NCBI GenBank assembly: GCA_963422465.1 | Contig: OY730173.1 | Location: 3,720,001 to 3,784,000, forward strand | Direction: 5' to 3' | Origin: Lichina pygmaea | Taxonomy: Eukaryota; Ascomycota; Lichinomycetes; Lichinales; Lichinaceae | Length of the DNA stretch: 64,000 bases | Shown: positions 1-10,185 of the stretch, in pieces | Layout: each line of letters opens with the position of its first letter | Numbering within the stretch: the stretch's first letter is position 1 | Program-made: the position numbers and the translations under genes | The notes under the pieces: generated by a model | Seen by the model: only the letters and a program-made list of their open reading frames with translations | Told to the model about the DNA's origin: nothing | The model's database searches: none

Positions 1-2104
1 AGATATACACAATATTTTGAAAAAGAAAAAAACTTTTACAGCTCCTGGGAAAGACACTCTACCCAACAGATTTCTAAAGGTATTAGGAGACTCTTTCAAT
101 GAAAAGATAGCCAAAGTTCTGGAAGCCTGCTGGAAGCTAGAATATTTCCCTGACAGATACAAAGCAGCCAGAACAATATGCTTGAGAAAGCCTAGCAAAG
201 GATCCTATTGCTATGCCAAAGCTTGGAGGCCAATAGCACTTCTCAACACAATTGGGAAGCTGATGGAAGCTCTGGCAGCCACAAAGCTAAGTGAACTGGC
301 TGAGAAAGAAAACCTGCTACCAGAAATCCAGATAGGCTTCAGAAAAGGAAGATCAACTGAGTCTGCACTATTTCTACTCACTTCCCAAGTTGAAAAAGTC
401 TGGAAGGAAGGAATGGTAGCCAGTCTTCTTTCTCTGGATATCTCAGAAGCTTATGATAGAGTTCTGCCAGAAATTCTCAAGAAAATCCTGGAGAGAAAAG
501 GAATCCCCAGCTGGTTTGTTAATTGGATCTTTTCTTTCACTACCCAAAGAAAAACCTCTCTTGTTTTTGATGATTCAGAGTCTTCTTTGTTTCCAGTACA
601 CTGTGGAGTCTGTCAAGGTTCACCTCTCTCTTCTATTTTATTTCTTTTCTATATTTCATATCTTCATAATATTGTTCATACACCAGAGAAAGGTGTATCA
701 GCTCTGGGCTTTGCAGATGACACAAACCTTCTGGCATTTTCCCCTTCTCTTAAAAGCAATCTCCTGAAGCTAAAGTCTACTCACTCCAAGTGTTTAGACT
801 GGGCAAGAAAACATGGAATGAAGTTTGCACCTGAAAAGTATGAACTTCTCCATTTTTCTAGAAGAAGAACAGATAATCTTCAGCTCAGTCTAAGACTTGG
901 AGAAGTGGTACTACAGCCTAAGAAAGAAGTGCGTATTCTGGGACTACACTATGATTCCAAGCTTCTCTGGAAAAAACACCAGAAAATCATGTTACAGAAA
1001 GCTTCCAAGTTTTTCTCAGCACTTTCCAGAACTACTTTTTCTACATGGGGTCTACCTGTTCTCTCTGCTAGACTTGTCTACACTGCAATACTGAGATCAC
1101 TTCTCAGCTATGCAGTAGGAGTCTGGTTCAATCCCCACAAAAAACCTTCTAATATTTCTTCTCTAAATCTTTTCCAGACTAAATGTCTAAAAACTATAGG
1201 AGGTGTCTTCAAAGCTACTCCTACATTTCTTATTGAAGGAGAACTATTCCTACCACCTCTTGATCTTTATTTCAAATTCAGAACAGCAACTTTCCTACAA
1301 TCTTTCTATTTTTCTAATACTTCTTCTAATCCTCTCTCCTCACTTCTCTATAAGCTCTTTTCCCAGATTACTGTTTTTGTTTCTACTCTGAGAACACCTC
1401 CAAAGTCTTTGTCTACTGTCACACCTAACTGGAAAGCAAGATGGCTAGAAGAACTAATCACTAACCAAGATTACTCTAAGAAACAATTTCAAGAAGTGTT
1501 TCAGAAAGAGTGGGAAGCCAGATGGCAGGCAAACAGACAGAAGTGTTCTCCAGTCTGGGAGCTATTTTGCAGACTACCCCAAAGGAAAAATCTCAAAGTT
1601 TTCAAAGACTTGAGAAAAGCTGAAGCTAGTCTTTACTTGCAGATTCTATCAGCAAGGATAGGACTAGCCAGCTTTTTTTTCAGAGCAAATGTTCCAGACT
1701 TCCAATCCCCTCTATGTTCCTGTGGTTTTGGAGAAGAGACTGCTCAACATATCACTTTCTCTTGTAACAAGTTTCTTACTCAAAGACAGCAAGCCACTTT
1801 CTTTCCTACAATTTCTCTACTTTACTTCAAAAGCCTAAAGTGCTTAAAGAATTTCTTCTCTGGTTTATGTCTTTCAAAAGACTAGACCAGTTTAACTTAG
1901 TACACCAACTCTTACCAGAAAACCTATCATCTCTGTGATCTTATTTTCTCCAGACACTGTATATTGTCCCAGATAAATCTCTAGTCTTACCCAAGTCTCA
2001 GTTTTTATTCCTCCCAAGGTTTTCTGGGAAAAGAAAGTATGTATCTAGAAGTTCTGCATGGCTCACCAGCCGAATCAGAGTAAGAATAAAATAAAAATAA
2101 ATAT
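1..2104 (+). mobile_element. LINE (Tad-like non-LTR retrotransposon), 3' part
   Basis: The 3' part of a non-LTR retrotransposon, running in from the left window edge. A frame open from base 2 to 1885 (622 aa counted from base 17) covers most of the reverse transcriptase: LNTIGKLMEA, FRKGRSTESALFLLT, SLDISEAYDRV, VCQGSPLSS and the catalytic FADD box near base 710. It ends in a CCHC-like motif (CSCGFGEETAQHITFSC). No RNase H domain is seen between them. The last ~25 codons look frameshifted compared with sister copies, which read a WFMS-KRLDQFNL motif there. The 3' UTR ends in GTTCTGCATGGCT...AATCAG.GTAAGAAT plus an AAAATA-type tail near 2104. Only one CpG is visible in the whole open frame and Arg codons are AGA/AGG. 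It is inserted in an old Gypsy LTR. The 5' end lies outside the window. Confidence 0.9.
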
Positions 2105-2393
2105 AATAGTGCTTGATTGTCAAGCTCAGCAAGCTGTGCTCACTTTGCTCACCTGTCAAGTCTGTCAAGCTGTGCTTGCAAATCTTGACACATACATGCT
2201 GTGTGAAGCCTGTCAAGCTGTGCTTGCAAATCTTGTCACATGATGTATATGCACACTGTGTCAAGCCACCCCTGGTCAGTCTTGACAGTCACGTGACTTC
2301 TTCCTGTGTTGTGCTGTTTGGTACTTCCACCCAGTGTTCTGTCTGTTGCTCCCTGTGAGTATATAAGAACTGTGTTCCTTCTGGGTCATAACA
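2105..2393 (-). mobile_element. Old Gypsy-A-type LTR piece
   Basis: About 290 bp matching the outer half of the degraded LTR at 38992-39565: repeated TGTCAAGC..GTGCT units, the GACAGTCACGTGAC block, a TATATAAG box and the end GGGTCATAACA. The other half is missing because the LINE on the left sits inside it. It is a fossil with no coding capacity. Orientation is taken from the Gypsy-A copies, whose genes lie on the minus strand when their LTRs read this way. Confidence 0.75.
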
Positions 2394-2664
2394 ATAAGGT
2401 GGTCAATGTGACAGTCCAACAAGCACTTTCCAGGATCCAAGAAGCTAAGCTAGTGGAGCACATTAGTGTCCATAGTATTCAGAGATAGCCAATGACCCCC
2501 CAGGTTGTCCAGGACCTAGCAGAGTGTATTGCTGGAAGGCCACTAGAAGACTGCTGGACTTGACACTTTGTACAACACTATTCTGATGAGCTCAAGAGTG
2601 TCTTCCTCAAGCCAATTGCCAAGCAATGTAAATAGGCTGAGTCTGTAGTCTATATCAAAGCTTT

Positions 2665-3098
2665 GGGGTGGCATGGTGTAGTGAGAAGCTGGTGAGAGTT
2701 TCCCACTACATGGCACCCATGGCCAGGAACTAGTGGTGTCAGGCCTGGAGAACCTGACTAAACTAGTTGTTAGTTCAAATCTGACCCACCCCACATTCTG
2801 CCACAAAACCCCCCAAGATTCATAGAACTTGTCTAATATGTACTCCTCACAAGATGTATAAAAACTCTCAAGAAATAGCTCACCCAATATCTGTCAAGAT
2901 CCACAAAACTCTTATTACTGCAGTTTTCCTATTTCCCCTACAGGGTTTGGGGTTTTCCCACAGTACATACACTACAAACCACAGAGTGTACAGTAAATGT
3001 GTGAGGTCCCTGAGTCAAGTCTACCAGAGACAAAAATCCTTCAAGAAGTTCTGCATGGCTTAACAGCTGAATCAGTGTAAGAATCAAATCAAAAAAAA
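2665..3098 (+). mobile_element. SINE-1 copy (tRNA-like head, LINE-like tail)
   Basis: A 434-bp retroposon flanked by a perfect 13-bp target duplication ATATCAAAGCTTT (2652-2664 and 3099-3111). It starts GGGGTGG and about 130 bp later reads a B-box-like GTTCAAATCTG and CCACCCC, which can pair with the start as a 7-bp acceptor stem. A unique body of ~250 bp follows. The last ~45 bp (GTTCTGCATGGCT..ACAGCTGAATCAGTGTAAGAATCAAATC) match the 3' end of the LINEs in this window. Same family: 40092-40807 and 57233-57675. It sits inside the pogo transposase. The tRNA-like reading is inference; the repeat structure and duplication are seen directly. Confidence 0.85.
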
Positions 3099-3145
3099 AT
3101 ATCAAAGCTTTCTATCAGCTGGTAACATTATCTATAGTCTTATTT

Positions 3146-5173
3146 GGATTTCTGAGAGCTCTGGGGCCTAGGTTCTGCCAAGCTCTAGCTATTCTGACTT
3201 CAACATGCTCGAAACTAGAGTACTTCCCTGAAAGATTTAAGAGTGCAATAACAGTCTGCTTGAGGAAACCTGGCATGGGAACCTACAATCAAGCTAAACC
3301 TGGCGCCCTATAGCTCTGCTAAACACAACAGGCAAGCTGATGGAAGCTATTGCTGCAGCCAGACTAAGCAAGATAGCAGAAGAGGCTGGACTATTGCCAG
3401 ATATCCAGATGGGCTTTAGGAAAGGAAGATCCACAGAAGCAGCACTTTTCCTTCTAACCTCCCAAGTGGAAAAAGTCTGGAAGGAAGGCATAGTTGCATC
3501 CCTACTCTCACTGGATATCTCAGGAGCCTATAACAGAGTTCTCCCCAAGATACTACAGCAAATTCTGAAAAGAAAAAGAATACCTGCCTGGCTAGCTTCC
3601 TGGATCTACTCCTTCTGTGATAAGTGCTCTACCACTCTTGTCTTTGATGATTCTGAGTCTTGTTCTATTCCTATTCATTGTGGAGTTCCTCAAGGTTCTC
3701 TATTATCCCCTATTCTTTTTCTATTCTACATTTCTGAATTGCATGAGACTGTGTATACTCTCTCTTCTGGTGTATCTGCCCTGGGGTTTGCAGATGATAC
3801 AAATCTGCTTGCTTTTGGTCACTCCTTGAAAAGTAACCTTCTGAAGTTAAAGAACACACACCACAAATGTCTATCCTGGGCTGCAAGACATGGAATAGTC
3901 TTCTCACCTGAGAAATATGAAATACTTCATCTTTCCAGAAGAAGATCAGACAATCTTCAGCTCAAGCTCAGACTGGGGAATGTGATTCTCAAACCAAAAG
4001 AAGAAGTGTGAGTACTTGGAGTGTACCTAGATGCAAAGCTCCACTGACACAAACACCAGAGGATTATTCTTCAAAAAGCACAGAAAGCACTCTTTTCTCT
4101 TTCTAGAACTTCCTATTCTACTTGGGGCTTTCCAGTTCACACATCACGTCTGGTGTACACTGCTATACTGAGATCTCTACTGAGCTATGCAGTGGGGATC
4201 TGGTTTAACTCTCTAAGAAAATTCTCCAATATCTCTTCTCTTGTTTCATTTCAAAACAGATGCCTAAGACTTATTGGGGGTGCTTTCAAAGCCACTCCTT
4301 CTTTTCTATTAGAGAGTGAGCTTTTTCTTCTACCTCTAGATCTCTACTTTAAAATTCACACTGTCTGTTTTCTTTCTTCTATTCAAAACTCCCCTCTCAA
4401 ATACTTTCTTGACAGTATCTTTTCCACTATTTCCAGCTATGCCTCTCTCTTGAAGAAACCTTTAAAGGAATCCTCAACTATCTCTCCTAAGTGGAAATTC
4501 ACTTGGTTAAGTCAAATAACTACTAACCAGGCTAGTTCAAAGAAAGAACTACAAAAGCTCTTTACTAAAGAGTGGGAAGACTAATGGGAAGAGAAGAAAA
4601 GAAGAAGCTATCCAGGCTGGCAGACTTTCTGTCAAAAGCCACACAAAAACAATCTGAAGCTCTACAAAGAGTTACAGAAAGCTGAGGCAAGTCTACTACT
4701 GCAAATCAGGACTGGAACAATTAGTCTGGCAAGTTTTCTTTTCAGAGCTGGAGTTCCTGACTTCCCTACCCCACTATGTGTGTGTGGCCAAGCAGAAGAA
4801 ACTGCAAAACATATCACCTCTTCATGCTCTCTTTATTCAAGACAAAGACAACAAGTCTCTTTTAATCCCCAAGACTTCACCACTATTATTTCAAACCCAG
4901 AGCTACTACAGAAGTTCTTGTACTGGTTTATGTCTTTGAAAAGACTAAACCAGTTTAATCTAGCTTTCAAACTCCACTATTCCCAATCTAATACCTAGAT
5001 TCTCTTCTCTTACCAGAAACTTCAAGATTCCTTTTGTTACATTCCCTAGTCACACCCTGCCTTCAGTTTTTATCCCTTCAAAGGTTTTCTGAAGGAGTTC
5101 ACTATTAGCTAGAAGATCTGCATGGCTGTAAAGCTACTACCAGTGTAAGAATCAAATAAAATAAAATAAAAAA
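3146..5173 (+). mobile_element. LINE, 5'-truncated copy
   Basis: A 2.0-kb LINE piece with a 12-bp target duplication ATAGTCTTATTT (3134-3145 and 5174-5185), inserted in the pogo transposase. It begins within the reverse transcriptase (FLRALGPRFCQALAILTS-like reading) and carries the main RT in 3340-4011 (FRKGRSTEAALFLLT, LDISGAYNRV, VPQGSLLSP, FADD near 3790). The continuation is at 4153-4584 and the C-terminal CCHC motif at 4770-4830 (CVCGQAEETAKHITSSC). At least three nonsense changes or frameshifts separate these blocks, so it is dead. The 3' end has AGATCTGCATGGCTG...TATCAGTGTAAGAATCAAAT-like sequence and an A-rich tail. It is closest to the full-length LINE at 50075-55300. Confidence 0.9.
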
Positions 5174-6322
5174 ATAGTCTTATTTATGAATAATATACTA
5201 AATTTTGTCTAGTTGTCAGACACTGTTGAGAAATACCACATCACAGCAGACAACATCTACAATGTTGATGAGAAAGACTTCATGATTAGTCAAGGAAATG
5301 CCTCCCAACAAATTATCAACAAGAAAGCCCACAAAGCTGGCAAAATCCTTATTGCCAATCAAGATGGGAGCTGGGAGTTTGTGACTCTTCTGGCATGTAT
5401 CTAAGCAACTGCATCATGTATCCCACCAACACTGATCTAGCAGAGTCAGTTGTATGATCTTCTGGATACATAGGTGGAGGGTCTGAACAACACAAAGGTG
5501 TACTTTGCTGTCTCTGAGAAAGGGTGGACTAACAATAAGCTTGGTCTTCAATGGTTAGAGAAAGTTTTTGATAAGTGTACTAAAGCTAAGGTAGGGTGGA
5601 GCTGTCATCATCTTCTTATTGTTGATAGTCATTCTAGTCATGTTAATCTAACTTTCCTAGAATATGCCTATTCTTATAGCAGTATTGTTCTTGTTTTCCC
5701 CCCTCACACTACATATTGTCTACAGCTTCTTGATGTTGGTCTTTTCTCTCCTCTGGCAAAGCACTATTCCCAAGAACTTGATACTGTGATGCACAATAGT
5801 CTTGGTATCACATCAATCACCAAGTAGATCTTCTGGTCCTTGTTCTATTCCACTTGGCAGAAAAGTTTCACAACTGAGAATATCCAGTCAGCCTTCAAAG
5901 TGACTGGTATCTTTCCTATCAACTCTTCTTATGTTCTTGATGCTCTGAATCCTCCCCAAACACCCCAAAGATCTGCCCCAGTACAACCTAAAACTCCTGT
6001 CACTTTTATTTCTTTTTGTTATGCTATTCAGATGCAGAAAAAGAAGCCTTCTACCAAAAGGCTTAAGAAGATTGAAGATGGCTTTGCGAAAGTCATTACA
6101 GAGTGGGATCTGGATAGAGCAACTGTGGGCCAGCTCACAACAGCTCTAGTGGTAGAGAAGAAGAAGAAGCAACAAGGAAAGCGACTCAATTTGCTGGGAG
6201 AAGAGGATGTTGGGCTGTAAATCTTTACCCCAACTGCAATCCAGATTGCTCAGACTTGAAAAGCTGTCAGGGAGGAGGAAGAAGAGCAGAAGAAAGAAGA
6301 AAACAAGAAGAAGAGAGAAGAG

Positions 6323-6668
6323 TGTGACGAGGCAATGGCAGAGCAGAACTCGAGCCTAACTGATTCGGTAACCTTGACCTGACTTGGCTTGAGACTTGAG
6401 ACTTGGATTGATGTACAAGACGAAAGACAAGGAAGGAAAAGAGAAAAGAAGAAGAGAAGAAGCTGGGGGAGCAGGAGAAGTTCTTATAGGCAGGGGATAC
6501 GGCGGAGCAAACAGGCAACAGTGCAGATGGAACTTTCCGGCAAGGTGCGTGACTTGTGCCAGATATGCAACGAGGCAATGGCAGAGCAAACAGGCAACAG
6601 TGCAGATGGAACTTCCCGGCAAGGTGTGTGACTTGTGCCAGATATGCAACTGGGCCAGAACCGTGACA
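6323..6668 (-). mobile_element. Solo LTR of Gypsy-B
   Basis: A solo LTR with TG...CA ends (plus-strand TGTGACGAGG to CCGTGACA) and a perfect 5-bp target duplication AAGAG (6318-6322 and 6669-6673) inside the pogo transposase tail. Read on the minus strand it has a TATAAG box (plus CTTATAGGC near 6482). It is longer (346 bp) than the other copies (267-302 bp) because an ~80-bp block around the ACAGTGCAGATGGAACTT motif is duplicated. No coding sequence. Confidence 0.88.
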
Positions 6669-7194
6669 AAGAGGTAGTGCAGCAACACTTGAAAAAGCAG
6701 TCAGAGAAGGAAGAACAACAGGTGGTACAAGAAACTGCCTGACAACAAGTGCAAGAAGAGAAGGCAGAAAAGCAAGCAGAAAAAACTACTAACAGAGAAG
6801 CTAAGAAGCAGGCAGAGAAGGAGAAGAAGGTTCAGCAAGCTGCAGGGGGTGCTAAAAAGCCTTCCCCACCAACCAAAGAGGTGCCTACCCCCGGTGATGA
6901 TGGAGATGAGGGGGGTGAGAAGGATGAGGTCCTGAGGACCACTTCACATGGTCATGTCTTGAGAAAACCATCACGCTTTGTACAATGAATTCATGTTGCT
7001 CAATATCTCTTCTCTATATACTACTCTATCTCATATTCAAATCTGAGGTGATTCTGACTGGTAGAAGTTGAGTTATTCAAAAAAGTCCTTGAGGGGGTTC
7101 TTGGTCGGTCGACTGCTCATCACCTGATATTGATTGAATACGGTACTCTGTACACGTAGTGCGTTTGACAAAATCTCACCAATTCTTCTGTACC

Positions 7195-7360
7195 GGTATT
7201 AGACTGCTAGATCACGACACAGAATGAAGAAATTCTTACACGCTGGAAGTCTCTTCTGTACAAAGGCTGACGCCCTACGCAGACCAGTCGCCTGGCCACT
7301 CAACAGTCATGAGCTTGGAATCACAGATCACAGATTTGAATTGTAGCAGCCTTTGACAGA
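7195..7360 (-). repeat. Partial Copia-B LTR, inverted, upstream of gene 1
   Basis: About 165 bp that match, in reverse orientation, the LTR of the Copia-B element at 9935-10193 (shared blocks TATTAGACTGCTA, CACGACACAGAATGA, CCTGGCCACTCAACAGTCATG, GATTTGAATTGTAGC). It lies ~310 bp upstream of the start codon of patatin gene 1, so gene 1 is bracketed by inverted pieces of the same LTR. Around it, 6989-7194 and 7361-7669 show no gene that I can support; the latter should hold the promoter and 5' leader of gene 1. Confidence 0.65.
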
Positions 7361-7669
7361 GCCCTTCAACAGTTACAGTACGTACTGTGCAGTGAGTGAC
7401 TACCAAGCTACGGTCCGGACGTACTACTACAGTACGTAGCAAAACTGAATGCAACTTCAAGGTCTTACAAGTAACTCCACACATCTCCTATCACGTGATT
7501 GATCACGATACCACTCGTAGTCCCTACCTGTGCTTACGTAATAATCACATGAGCTTTACTGAGGTCATCCGGGTCCCATCGACGGCCTCGACGGCCTTAT
7601 CGGAAGCCGAGAACCAAGAGAGAGCAATGGACCGGCGAAAATCCCACGGGTCCTACTTGCAGGCGCACC

Positions 7670-9794
7670 ATGGCCGAAAGCGTCAGCAGCAGCAGCAGCA
7701 GCAACGGCAGCAGCAACGGCAGGAGCATCGGCAGCGCCAGCACCAGCAGCCCGTTGCCCATAGCCGCTCTGGTATGGAACACGGCTACAGACGTCGCCTT
7801 CTTCTGGCACCGGGTAAGCAAAGGGGCCGCCCTCCACAATCTCCACAGCCCAAGAACAGTCCCCTCACGTCGTCCCCTCTCTCTCTCCGTATCGCGACGA
7901 TGAGGCTGACGTGTTCGTTGTCATCTGTTCCTCCCAGAAACTGCTCGCGTGGTGGTGGCGCAAGAGCCCGCTGGAGCTCTGGCTGCATCGACTGATCGAG
8001 GCTCGCTCGTACGAAGACTACGAGGACGCGGCGTACCATCTGGATGCCATCCTTGGACGTGATCTATGGTGGGTGGTTTCTTTGCAGCTCGGTCGGTGTT
8101 CGTAGACTGGGGCCATCCCCTCCTGATCGGCACCGGGCGATACGTGTTAGGATCGTAGCTAAGTTACTGACGTCCGACGTCTCACTAGGCGCCAGAACCT
8201 GACCAACAAGTACTACGACTATCGTCTCATCTACGAACGCCTCCAGGCCATCACCGAGGCCTGGGAAGACCAGGATATCCCGACCCTCGTGAACCTGCTA
8301 CGTTCCGGTCTCGTCCGCAACCTGGGCAACATCACGGCCCCACGGCTCTACAATCGCGCCTTTGCCGGCACCAAGCTCTTGATCGAGGATTACATTACCC
8401 AGGTTGCCCTCGCGATCGAGCACGTGACCATCATCCCGACGACACCACCGCGTCACAGTGGCATAAGCTCGCAGGCGAAGCTGGACCTCTTGCACGACAC
8501 GCGGCAGGCCTTTGGCAGATCAACCTTGGTCCTCCAGGGCGGCGCCATCTTCGGGCTATGCCATCTGGGCGTCGTCAAGGCGCTCCATCTGCGCGGTCTT
8601 CTGCCGCGGATAATCACTGGCACGGCGACTGGGGCGCTGATCGCGGCTCTTGTCGCCGTGCACAACGAGGAGGAGCTGCTCGATTTCTTGACGGGCGACG
8701 GCATCGACCTGTCCGCCTTTGAGAAGTGTCAGGACAAGGCCGCCACCAACGGTCGGGCCGGAGTTGGCTCGTGGCTCCCGAGCGGCTGGCTGGGCACGGT
8801 CAAGAGACGGGTGACCAGATTCGTCAACGAGGGGTATTTCCTCGACGTCGACGTCCTGGAGGAGTGCGTCCGGGCCAACGTCGGCGATCTGACGTTCGAG
8901 GAGGCGTACGCGCGGACAAAGAGGGTCCTGAACATCACCGTCTCGACCAACGGCCGAGGCGGGGTCCCGACTCTGCTGAATCACATCACCGCGCCCAACG
9001 TGCTCATCTGGTCCGCTGCGCTCGCATCGAACGCGTCGGCGGCCTCTTCGCTCTTCTCGCCCGTCACGCTGAAATGCAAGGATGACCGAGGCACGATCGT
9101 GCCGTGGGGTCCGGCCGAGGAGACGACGTTCCAGTCCTGGACCCAGACCACGTACTCGGACCGCGAGTCCCCGCTCTCACGCATCGCCGAGCTCTTCAAC
9201 GTCAACCACTTTATCATCTCCCAGGCGCGGCCCTACCTGGCGCCCTTTCTGCGATCGGACATGAGCCGGCCCGACCCGCGCCAGAACGGACGTCTCAACA
9301 TTAACGGTCCCCTGCTGCGGCTGTTCACCATGGAGGTGCACCACCGGCTGAACCAGCTCGACTCGCTGGGGTTCCTGCCGGCCGGCATCCGACGCTTCCT
9401 GGTGGACGAGAACATCCCGGGCGCGAGCCTGACCATCGTGCCCGAGGTCAGCGCGCAGGACGTCGTGCGCCTGCTCGAGCGGCCCACGAAGGAGAGCGTC
9501 GAGCAGTGGATCCTGCGCGGCGAACGATCTGTGTGGCCGGCCATCGGCGCCCTCAAGGTCCGTTGCGCCATAGAGGTCGAGCTCGATCGTGGCTACCAGA
9601 TTGTTCGCAGAAGGAAGCCAATGGACTTGATTCCGACCATCGCAGATCAGAAGGTGTTTGGTCACGGAGGAGGTGGAGGAGGAGGGGCAGGAGGCGGAGG
9701 CTTGGGTGTTGCCAGTGGTAGTCTACCCCCCCTCCCACAACAGCGAAGGAAACGCATCAGAGCCGCAAGCACAGGTGATCAACGAGCGCCGTAG
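7670..9794 (+). CDS. Patatin-family lipase-like protein, catalytic residues replaced (gene 1)
   Basis: Host gene, three exons: 7670-7813, 7938-8068 and 8189-9794 (626 aa). Both introns have GT..AG ends and CTGAC branch sites (7906-7910 and 8167-8171). The ATG at 7670 opens a Ser-rich start, then a hydrophobic stretch (about residues 28-46). A DUF3336-type region of the fungal Tgl3/4/5 and plant SDP1 family follows (WWWRKSPLELWLHRLIEARS), then the patatin domain. The oxyanion loop is present (GGAIFG, 209-214) but the nucleophile elbow reads G236-T-A-T-G240, with Ala for the Ser. Where the paralogue has the catalytic DGS, this protein reads TTY. The FNVNHFI motif after it is kept. The open frame and CpG-rich codons say the gene is maintained, so a non-catalytic or altered role at lipid droplets or membranes is likely (inference). 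The tail is Gly-rich then basic. Exons are read from homology and were not confirmed by RNA. Confidence 0.88.
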
Positions 9795-10185
9795 GTAGTC
9801 GTACTCGTATATATACCACTATCTAGCACACGCAGGGTTTTTTTTACTCCTCAACGTCATCATCATCATTGTCATTATCGTACAATGTACGAAAGTAAAA
9901 AAAAAACCCCCACCCTTTCCCACTCCTCTCTTATTGTGAAAGGATCTGTCGAAGGCGGCTACAATTCAAATCTGTGATCTGTGATTCCAAGCTCATGACT
10001 GTTGAGCGGCCAGGCGACTGGTCTGCGTACGGCGTCAGCGTCCGTACGGAAGAGGCTTCCAGCGCGTAAGACTCTCTTGATTCTGTGTCGTGATTTAGCA
10101 GTCTAATATACAGAAAAAATTCTCTTCTTCTCATGTGACCTCTGCTCTGGCAGCGAGCGAGGACTGGTCTCTCCCACCCCCCAGG

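Larger units (their letters stand above)
2394..6988 (+). pseudogene. pogo/Fot1-family DNA transposase, interrupted
   Basis: A cut-and-paste transposase relic of the pogo/Fot1 (DDE_1) type in pieces: 2394-2664, about 3099-3145, 5174-6322 and 6669-6988. Visible in order: the CENP-B-like region (TPQVVQDLAECIAGRPLEDCW, then FVQHYSDELKSVFLKPIAKQ), the first catalytic Asp in NVDEKDF, LIVDSHSSH with the second Asp, and QLLDVGLF with the third Asp. A long Lys/Glu/Gln-rich tail follows, ending RKPSRFVQ-stop at 6988. It is split by a SINE, a LINE and a solo LTR, each with a clear target duplication. It also has in-frame stops (for example in the stretch before the SINE and near 5402 and 5827) and CG-to-TG/CA type changes, so it is not functional. 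The 5' terminal inverted repeat was not found because an LTR abuts at 2393. Confidence 0.88.

Noticed and set aside
2543-2887. 114-aa frame (GELFLESFYTSCEEYILDKFYES) seen at three places
   Set aside because: Lies wholly in SINE-1, antisense to it, and copies differ by frameshifts; no sign of coding constraint.
6389-6677. Arg/Lys-rich small protein repeated at 6.4, 28.5, 40.6 and 63.6 kb
   Set aside because: Chance frames in the solo LTRs of Gypsy-B; the element's genes are on the other strand and begin outside the LTR.
7396-7995. 199-aa plus-strand frame overlapping the start of gene 1
   Set aside because: It reads through the CAG-rich region in another frame and across intron 1; gene 1's frame gives the conserved protein.
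8556-9665. Long minus-strand frames across gene 1 (142 and 162 aa)
   Set aside because: GC-rich exon shadows: the plus strand has a continuous patatin frame with family motifs.
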